This document shows, piece after piece, positions 56,231-64,000 of a DNA stretch of 64,000 bases. Both the position numbers and the translations under genes were made by a program. This DNA is from Brachybacterium equifaecis (lineage in GTDB: Bacteria > Actinomycetota > Actinomycetes > Actinomycetales > Dermabacteraceae), in NCBI RefSeq assembly GCF_023509525.1, contig NZ_JAKNCJ010000005.1, forward strand, positions 1-64,000, written 5' to 3'. The first letter of the stretch is position 1. Each line of letters opens with the position of its first letter. The notes under the pieces were generated by a model. That model saw only the letters and a list, made by a program, of their open reading frames with translations, was not told the origin of the DNA and made no database searches.

Positions 56231-56712
56231 CGCCGGATCACCCCTCTCGCCTCGTGCACGGACGCCGCGAGCTCGCGGTCACTGTGCAGCGCGAATCCGG
56301 GCTCGTAGAGACGACCGATGAGCACGCCGATGTCATGCGTGGCCGGATCGGCGAGCAGAGCGCCGACGTCGCGGGAGGTGATGTCCCGGCCCGAGGTCCG
56401 CTGCGCGAAGCGGCGCATGACGGCGGTGAGCTCGTGATGGCCGGTGCGCGCATCGATCTGCCCCGCATCGTGGCGGGCGGCGATGTCGTTGACCGCGCGC
56501 AGGAACTCCGCCTTCAGGCCCTCCGGCTCCGTGGGGCGGCGGCGGTAGGCGGCGCGGGAGACGACCGCCCTGCTGAGGCGGAGGGTCCCGACGATCAGTG
56601 CGGCCATCACGATGAGGCACAGCGCGGCGAGGATCAGCCACGCCACGGAGTACTGGGGCGGGTCGATGATCTCGGGCGCCGGCGCGGCGCGCAGAAGGTC
56701 AGGCACGGGCAT
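56221..56712 (-). CDS. Small membrane protein of the MoxR/VWA cluster
   Basis: This 163-residue protein has one membrane helix at about 22-45 (SVAWLILAALCLIVMAALIVGTL) and a soluble helical C-terminal domain (about 65-160: FLRAVNDIAARHDAGQIDARTGHHELTAVMRRFAQRTSGRDITSRDVGALL). In position and layout it resembles the short DUF4381/BatD-like partner genes of such clusters. The helix with R-x-Y-R-x-x-x-P after the membrane segment is typical, but the family cannot be assigned firmly. It overlaps DUF58 by 14 nt and the BatA-like gene by 10 nt. Confidence 0.6.
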   Translation of the reverse strand: MPVPDLLRAAPAPEIIDPPQYSVAWLILAALCLIVMAALIVGTLRLSRAVVSRAAYRRRPTEPEGLKAEFLRAVNDIAARHDAGQIDARTGHHELTAVMRRFAQRTSGRDITSRDVGALLADPATHDIGVLIGRLYEPGFALHSDRELAASVHEARGVIRRWA

Positions 56713-57595
56713 GACGGTGCTCCTTCGCGCGCAGCATGGCGATCACGTCGGCCACGACCGCCGAGTCGCCTGCGGTCAGCACATGCGTGACGTGGAGGGC
56801 GTCGAGCATGCGCGCCGTCTCCTCGCGGCGGGCGCGGCGATGGGCCGCGACCTCGCGCGCCACGCGCCGGGACTCCCTGGCGAGCTCCGAGATCTCGCGC
56901 GGTCGCGCCACATCCACCACCTCGTGGTCGAGATCGTCGGCCAGCAGCGGATCCGCATCCGCGATCCGCACCACCATCACGTCGTGGCGCGTGGTGAGGC
57001 GGCGCAGCAGCGCGAAGTCCTCCGGGCGGGGATGCGCCTCATCGGTGATCACCGTCATCAGCGTCGGCCGGGCGGTGACGCGGAACGCGCGCTCGAGCAG
57101 CCAGGCGCTGTCGGCCGCGGGCGCCTGGGGCACGGCCGCCTGCTGGATCGTGCGCAGCAGCAGCTCGAGATGGCCGTCGCTCGCCCGGGAGGGCAGCTGG
57201 AGGGGGCGGGAGGCGCTGCCCGCGACCAGTCCCACCATGTCCCCGCTCTGCTGCGCGAGGTAGCAGATGACTCCCGCGGCGGTCACCATGGCATCCCGCT
57301 TGGAGGTGCCGTCCTCCGCTCGGGCCGCCATCGCCGAGGACGTGTCGGCCACGATCGAGAGGTGGCGGGCGCGCTCCTCGTTGAACTGCCGGATCAGCGG
57401 CTCGCCCGAGCGGGCCGTCGCCTTCCAGTCGATATCGGAGACGCGATCACCGGGCTGGTAGTACTTCAGGTCGTCGAAGTCCTCGCCGCTCCCCTTGAAC
57501 AGCGACTTCCCGCGGCCCTGGATCAGCCCGCGCGCCCGGCTGGAGGTGGTGAGCTCCACCCGTGCCGTGACGCGGGTCATCAGCGAGGCCGCCAT
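56699..57595 (-). CDS. DUF58 domain protein
   Basis: This 298-residue cytoplasmic protein has the DUF58 signature GSGEDFDDLKYYQPGDRVSDIDWKATARSGEPLIRQFNEERARHLSIVAD (about 37-87), where Y-x-P-G-D-x-x-x-x-I-D-W-x-x-[ST]-A-R is the hallmark. A VWA-like fold follows (LMTVITDEAHPRPEDFALLRRL, VVRIADADPL). DUF58 proteins always accompany MoxR ATPases and are thought to be part of the metal- or complex-assembly machinery. I start at ATG 57593-57595, 17 nt after the moxR stop. Confidence 0.88.
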   Translation of the reverse strand: MAASLMTRVTARVELTTSSRARGLIQGRGKSLFKGSGEDFDDLKYYQPGDRVSDIDWKATARSGEPLIRQFNEERARHLSIVADTSSAMAARAEDGTSKRDAMVTAAGVICYLAQQSGDMVGLVAGSASRPLQLPSRASDGHLELLLRTIQQAAVPQAPAADSAWLLERAFRVTARPTLMTVITDEAHPRPEDFALLRRLTTRHDVMVVRIADADPLLADDLDHEVVDVARPREISELARESRRVAREVAAHRRARREETARMLDALHVTHVLTAGDSAVVADVIAMLRAKEHRHARA

Positions 57596-57612
57596 GGCGA
57601 GACCTGGTCCGC

Positions 57613-58659
57613 TCAGGGCATCGGCACGGCGCTGAACACCGCGTCGATGATCTGCTCGGGGGAGACGCCCCCGGCGAGGGCGTCGAAGGTCAGCACGAGG
57701 CGGTGGCGCAGCACGCTGTAGCGCATCTGGCGCACGTCGTCGGGAGTGACGTAGCTGCGGCCGTGCAGCAGCGCGTTCGCCTGGCCCACCCGCATCAGCG
57801 CCAGCGAGCCGCGGGGGCTCGCTCCGACCCGGACGGACTGGGTCAGGTTCGCGACGGGCCGGGGGCCCGATCCGCGGGTGGTGAAGACCAGGTCGATGAT
57901 GTACCGCTTCACCGCTGGATCCACATGCACCCGGTCGACCATCTGCTGGAGGAAGCGGACGTCCTCCAGGGAGACCGTCGCGACCGGCTCCTTGGGAGCC
58001 GCGAGCCGGCCCGCGGTCGAGCGGTCGAGGATCTCGTGCTCCTCGGCGGGGCGGGGATAGGTCAGCACCTCCTTCATCAGGAAGCGGTCCATCTGGGCCT
58101 CGGGGAGCACGTACGTCCCCTCCTCCTCGATGGGGTTCTGGGTGGCGAGCACCATGAACGGCTCGGGGAGCTTGTAGACCTCGCCGCCGATGGAGGTCTG
58201 GCGCTCCTGCATCGCCTCGAGCATCGCGGACTGCGTCTTCGCGCTCGAGCGGTTGATCTCGTCCAGCAGTACGACGTTCGCGTGCACCGGGCCGAGCTGC
58301 GTGGTGAAGGTGCCCGAGCCGTAGTTGAAGATCTGCGTGCCGATGATGTCGTTCGGCATCAGGTCGGGGGTGCACTGAATGCGCGCGAAAGAGCCGGTGA
58401 TCGCCGAGGCCAGGGCCGAGGCGGCGGTCGTCTTCGCGAGGCCCGGCACGGATTCGAGCAGCACGTGGCCGCCTGCGGCGAGCGCCGCGAGGAGAGTCAG
58501 GCGCAGGTTCTCCTGGCCGACGACGCGGGAGGCGAACACCCCGCTGATCGTGCGCACGATGTCCGTGGCGCGCTCCATGTCGGCAGGAGAGATCGCTCCC
58601 GAGGGCGCCTGCGCGGATCGCGAGGGCCCGTCGGTGCTCACCGGTGCTGGCTGGCTCAT
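57613..58659 (-). CDS. MoxR-family AAA+ ATPase
   Basis: This 348-residue chaperone-like ATPase has Walker A LLESVPGLAKTTAA (68-80), MPNDIIGTQIFNYGSGTFTTQLGPV, Walker B VVLLDEINRSSAKTQSAML (D133, E134), the MoxR motif PIEEEGTYVLPEAQMDRFLM and sensor 2 in SPRGSLALMR. The GLAKT variant of Walker A is normal for MoxR proteins. It heads the train moxR-DUF58-small membrane gene-VWA-VWA-TPR-like, and family knowledge implies roles in complex maturation or envelope stress. Divergent from glgX. Confidence 0.93.
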   Translation of the reverse strand: MSQPAPVSTDGPSRSAQAPSGAISPADMERATDIVRTISGVFASRVVGQENLRLTLLAALAAGGHVLLESVPGLAKTTAASALASAITGSFARIQCTPDLMPNDIIGTQIFNYGSGTFTTQLGPVHANVVLLDEINRSSAKTQSAMLEAMQERQTSIGGEVYKLPEPFMVLATQNPIEEEGTYVLPEAQMDRFLMKEVLTYPRPAEEHEILDRSTAGRLAAPKEPVATVSLEDVRFLQQMVDRVHVDPAVKRYIIDLVFTTRGSGPRPVANLTQSVRVGASPRGSLALMRVGQANALLHGRSYVTPDDVRQMRYSVLRHRLVLTFDALAGGVSPEQIIDAVFSAVPMP

Positions 58660-58822
58660 GTGCGGGTCCCCCAGGGTTGGTCGTGCGCTCCGGGTGCGAT
58701 CCTATCCCCCGCACCCTCCGCCCGTGCGCGGCCCGGCATCCCCTCCCCCGTCGCACCGCTCGGCGGATCCCCTCGCGCCGCCCCGCCGGGCAGCGGACGA
58801 CGAATCGGGCGCTGACCTCTGG

Positions 58823-58828
58823 AACAAT
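58823..58828 (+). promoter_or_regulatory. -10-like hexamer of the glgX operon
   Basis: AACAAT lies exactly 6 nt before the GTG at 58835. The rest of the 175-nt moxR/glgX gap is Pro-codon-like GC-rich sequence with no further signal. Confidence 0.4.
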
Positions 58829-58834
58829 GCCGCT

Positions 58835-61129
<2,295 letters not shown>

Positions 61130-61180
61130 ACCCGTCGCCGTTCGACTCGGACGGCATCCCTCCACCGAGCAGGAGACGTG

Positions 61181-63331
61181 ATGACCGCTCCCCGCGGAAC
61201 CCAGCCCTCTGATCCCCGCCCCACCGCCGCCACCGGCGCGGCGGACGTCCCCGGGGACAGCCCCGCCGTCGCTCCCGCTGCGCTCAGCGCCGCTCCCGCC
61301 GATTCCAGCGCGCACGGCGAGCACGGCCTCGGCGCCGGCGTCGGCCGCATCCCGATCATGGACGCGTGGCCCGTCGTCGACGGCGGCCGCTTCCCCGCCT
61401 CGTGCGCGCAGGGCGAGCCGGTCTCCTTCGGCGCCAACGCCTTCCGCGAGGGCCACGACTCCATGGGCGTGCAGGCGATCCTCACCGATCCCGACGGCGC
61501 GGAGACCGCGCTGCCCCTGGTCAGCACGAACCCGGGGCTGGATCTCTGGGAAGCGCGCTTCACCCCTCGGGCCACCGGCCGCTGGAGCTTCCGGATCGAG
61601 GCCTTCAGCGCCCCGTACGACACCTGGGCCCATATCGCCGAGGTGAAGATCCCCGCCGCCATGGACGAGGACCTCGTGATCGCCGAGGGCATCGAGGTCC
61701 TCGAGCGCGCCGCGGGAGAGGCCGCTGCCGGCGAGCGGCCCGCGAGCGACGCGGCGCTCCTGCGCGCCGCCCTCGAGACCCTGCGCGACACCGACCTCGC
61801 CCCCGGCGCCCGGGTCGCCCTCGCGCTCGGCGAGGACCTCCGCGCCATCATGCGCGAGCGCCCGCTGCGCGACGGCGTCACCACCGCCGGCCCCTACGAC
61901 CTGGTCGTGCACCGCCGCCTCGCGCTCGCAGGCTCGTGGTACGAGTTCTTCCCCCGCTCCGAGGGCGCGCGGTTCTCCCCCGAGGAGGGCGGCTGGATCT
62001 CCGGCACGCTGCGCACCGCCGCGGACAGCCTCGAGCGCGTCGCGGCCATGGGCTTCGACGTCGCCTACCTGACCCCGATCCACCCGATCGGCCAGGCGTT
62101 CCGCAAGGGCCGCAACAACACCCTGGACCCGAAGCCCGGTGATCCCGGCTCCCCCTATGCGATCGGCGCGGCGGAGGGCGGCCACGACGCGATCCACCCC
62201 GATCTCGGCACGATGGAGGACTTCGACGCCTTCGTCGGCCGTGCGAAGGAGCTGGGCCTCGAGGTCGCGATGGACATCGCCCTGCAGTGCTCCCCCGACC
62301 ACCCGTGGGTCGCCGAGCACCCCGAGTGGTTCGTGGTGCGGCCCGACGGGACCATCGCCTACGCCGAGAACCCGCCGAAGAAGTACCAGGACATCTACCC
62401 CCTGAGCTTCGACACCGACTACGAGGGCCTGTACGCGGCGATCCGCGACATGCTCGAGCACTGGGTGGAGCATGGGGTCACGCTGTTCCGGGTCGACAAC
62501 CCCCACACCAAGCCCGTGCGCTTCTGGGAGGAGCTGCTCGCCGAGTTCGACGAGAAGCACCCGGAGGTCATCTTCCTCGCGGAGGCGTTCACCCGCCCCA
62601 CGATGATGCACACCCTGGGCAAGATCGGCTTCCACCAGTCGTACACGTACTTCACCTGGCGGCACACCCCCGAGGAGCTCGAGGAGTACCTCGGCGAGCT
62701 CACCGCGGCGGCCCGCTACATGGTGCCGAGCTTCTGGCCCACCACCCACGACATCCTCACCCCCTTCATGAGCCAGGGCGGGCGCAGCGCGTTCACCCTG
62801 CGCGCGATCCTCGCCGCGACGCTGGTCCCGACCTGGGGCATCTACACCGGCTACGAGCTCATCGAGGACGTCCCCCGCCCCGGCGCGGAGGAGCAGATCG
62901 ACAACGAGAAATACGAGTTCAAGCCGCGTGACTTCGCCGGCGCGCTCGAGAAGGGCCGCAGCATCCAGCCCCTCCTCACGCGCCTGAACACGATCCGCCG
63001 CGAGCACCCGGCGCTGCAGACGCTCACCGACATCGCCTTCCACCGGGCCGACGACCCCCAGGTGCTGGTCTTCTCCAAGCACCTCGACGCCGCGGAGACG
63101 GGAACCGGGAGCGCCGACACGATCATCGTCGCCTCGCTGACGGCCCACGACCGCGACGCGTGGACCACCCTGCACCTGGATCTCTCCGCGCTCGGCGTCG
63201 CAGGCGGTTTCGAGGTAGAGGACCTGCTCACCGGGGAGCGCTTCACCTGGGGATCGGATCCCTACGTCGAGCTCAGCACCCACCATCGTCCTGCGCACAT
63301 CCTGCGCGTCATCCACCACCAGGAGTCCTGA
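61181..63331 (+). CDS. glgE: Alpha-1,4-glucan:maltose-1-phosphate maltosyltransferase
   Basis: Extends alpha-glucan chains by two glucoses from maltose-1-phosphate. The 716-residue GH13_3 protein has an N-terminal ~55-residue Ala/Pro-rich extension, then GRIPIMDAWPVVDGGRFPA, the helical insert, and WYEFFPRSEGA. The catalytic core has nucleophile D439 (LFRVDNPHTKP), acid E468 (FLAEAFTRP) and D524 (WPTTHDIL). The spacing D-to-E of 29 residues equals that of characterised GlgE. NTLDPKPGDPGSPYAIG is a GlgE marker. The ATG has AGGAG 5 nt upstream. Confidence 0.95.
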   Translation: MTAPRGTQPSDPRPTAATGAADVPGDSPAVAPAALSAAPADSSAHGEHGLGAGVGRIPIMDAWPVVDGGRFPASCAQGEPVSFGANAFREGHDSMGVQAILTDPDGAETALPLVSTNPGLDLWEARFTPRATGRWSFRIEAFSAPYDTWAHIAEVKIPAAMDEDLVIAEGIEVLERAAGEAAAGERPASDAALLRAALETLRDTDLAPGARVALALGEDLRAIMRERPLRDGVTTAGPYDLVVHRRLALAGSWYEFFPRSEGARFSPEEGGWISGTLRTAADSLERVAAMGFDVAYLTPIHPIGQAFRKGRNNTLDPKPGDPGSPYAIGAAEGGHDAIHPDLGTMEDFDAFVGRAKELGLEVAMDIALQCSPDHPWVAEHPEWFVVRPDGTIAYAENPPKKYQDIYPLSFDTDYEGLYAAIRDMLEHWVEHGVTLFRVDNPHTKPVRFWEELLAEFDEKHPEVIFLAEAFTRPTMMHTLGKIGFHQSYTYFTWRHTPEELEEYLGELTAAARYMVPSFWPTTHDILTPFMSQGGRSAFTLRAILAATLVPTWGIYTGYELIEDVPRPGAEEQIDNEKYEFKPRDFAGALEKGRSIQPLLTRLNTIRREHPALQTLTDIAFHRADDPQVLVFSKHLDAAETGTGSADTIIVASLTAHDRDAWTTLHLDLSALGVAGGFEVEDLLTGERFTWGSDPYVELSTHHRPAHILRVIHHQES

Positions 63332-63333
63332 TC

Positions 63334-64000
63334 ATGAGCGAGCTTCCCCACCGGACCGCGGAGCAGATCCCCTCGGCCGACGGCACCGTCCCCGCCCCGG
63401 TCGTCCCCGCCGGGCCCCAGCGGCTGCCGCTGGGCGAGCACGAGCTCGGCGCGACCGCCACCGGCAGCTATCACGAGCCCCACGCGGTGCTCGGCGCGCA
63501 CCCGTACCACGACGCGGTCACCGTGCGCACCCTCAAGCCCCTCGCGCACGCGGTCGAGGTCGTCCTCGAGGACGGCACCAGCGCAGCGATGGAGCACGAG
63601 TACGACGGCATCTGGACCGCCGTCCTCGACCAGCCGTCCGTGCCGCGCTACCGGCTGCGGGTGACCTGGCACGAGGGCGCCGAGCCCGTCGAGGTCGAGG
63701 AGCCCTACCGCTTCCTGCCGACGCTCGGAGAGCTCGATCTGCACCTGATCGGCGAAGGGCGCCACGAGCAGCTCTGGGAGGTGCTCGGGGCGCACCTGCG
63801 CACCATCGACGGCGTCGCCGGCGCGTCCTTCGCGGTCTGGGCGCCCAGCGCCCGCGCCGTGCAGGTCATCGGCGCGTTCAACCACTGGGACGGCCGCGGC
63901 AGCGCCCTGCGCAGCCTCGGCTCCTCGGGCGTGTGGGAGCTGTTCGTGCCCGGCGTCGCCGAGGGCGATGTCTACAAGTTCCGGATCCTCGGCGCCGACT
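63334..64000 (+). CDS. glgB: 1,4-alpha-glucan branching enzyme, N-terminal part (runs off the window)
   Basis: The frame opened by the ATG at 63334 (2 nt after the glgE stop) stays open to the window end (222 codons). After a ~40-residue variable start it reads GSYHEPHAVLGAHPYHDAVTVRTLKP, YRFLPTLGELDLHLIGEGRHEQLWEVLGAHLRTIDGVAGASFAVWAPSARAVQVIGAFNHWDGRGSALR. These are the tandem N-terminal domains (N1 and CBM48) of long-form GlgB. The catalytic GH13 barrel lies beyond the edge. It would introduce alpha-1,6 branches into the glucan made by GlgE. Confidence 0.93.
   Translation, partial: MSELPHRTAEQIPSADGTVPAPVVPAGPQRLPLGEHELGATATGSYHEPHAVLGAHPYHDAVTVRTLKPLAHAVEVVLEDGTSAAMEHEYDGIWTAVLDQPSVPRYRLRVTWHEGAEPVEVEEPYRFLPTLGELDLHLIGEGRHEQLWEVLGAHLRTIDGVAGASFAVWAPSARAVQVIGAFNHWDGRGSALRSLGSSGVWELFVPGVAEGDVYKFRILGAD

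Overview
The window is high-GC (roughly 70%) actinobacterial DNA. Several local gene orders are typical of Actinomycetota/Micrococcales: murA-gpsA-ddl downstream of leuCD, an NdgR-type IclR gene divergent from leuCD, tRNA-Gln/tRNA-Glu beside gltX, gatCAB, ligA with a MetE-like gene and mnmA, and glgX-glgE-glgB. Codon use and protein style resemble Dermabacteraceae (Brachybacterium-like), but that placement is inference. Nearly everything is chromosomal housekeeping or biosynthetic DNA. The only mobile DNA seen is the end of an IS3-family element at the left edge.

Layout. 1-0.7 kb: the end of an IS3-family transposase abutting a serine-hydrolase gene that it truncates. 0.75-8.7 kb: a DUF3515 lipoprotein, then a minus-strand cell-wall/lipid/leucine block (leuC-leuD, murA-DUF2867-gpsA-ddl) and the divergent IclR regulator. 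8.8-11.8 kb: two identical tRNA-Glu genes separated by tandem hairpins, tRNA-Gln, gltX and an FAH-family gene. 11.8-16.7 kb: a predicted DNA glycosylase, a PH-like membrane protein, a Ski2-like helicase and a double-ACT protein. 16.7-25.9 kb: branched-chain and serine biosynthesis (ilvE, leuB, serA, ilvC, ilvN, ilvB), with an unknown lipoprotein between serA and ilvC. A 12-residue leader peptide and attenuator precede ilvB. 26-31.4 kb: nirB, nirD and a SUMT-CbiX fusion, i.e. nitrite reductase plus part of its siroheme pathway, then a DUF3817 membrane protein. 31.4-37.6 kb: ilvD, gatC-gatA-gatB and a GNAT protein. 37.7-45.7 kb: a small acidic protein, a RecQ-like helicase with a phosphoribosyltransferase-like tail, and a LacI-controlled monosaccharide ABC transporter. 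45.8-52 kb: a YdeI-like protein, ligA with an extra central segment, a DUF2127 protein, a cysteine-free MetE-like protein and mnmA. 52-58.7 kb: a cysteine desulfurase at the end of a tightly overlapping MoxR-DUF58-VWA-VWA gene train. 58.8-64 kb: glgX, glgE and the start of glgB.

How the parts fit. Valine/isoleucine/leucine synthesis is spread over four loci but nearly complete; leuA and ilvA are not in the window. The indirect route to Gln-tRNA is represented by tRNA-Gln, GluRS and GatCAB. The cysteine desulfurase can supply sulfur to MnmA for tRNA thiolation. SUMT-CbiX supplies two of the three steps to siroheme for NirB. A recurring regulatory signature is a -10-like hexamer 6-7 nt before the start codon, suggesting leaderless mRNAs for many genes. 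Terminators are mostly long perfect GC hairpins without a U-tract. No CRISPR array, prophage, replication origin or recognisable riboswitch was found. No stretch over 300 nt lacks a described feature; the longest CDS-free stretches are the tRNA region (8700-9362) and the ilvB leader region (25669-26037).
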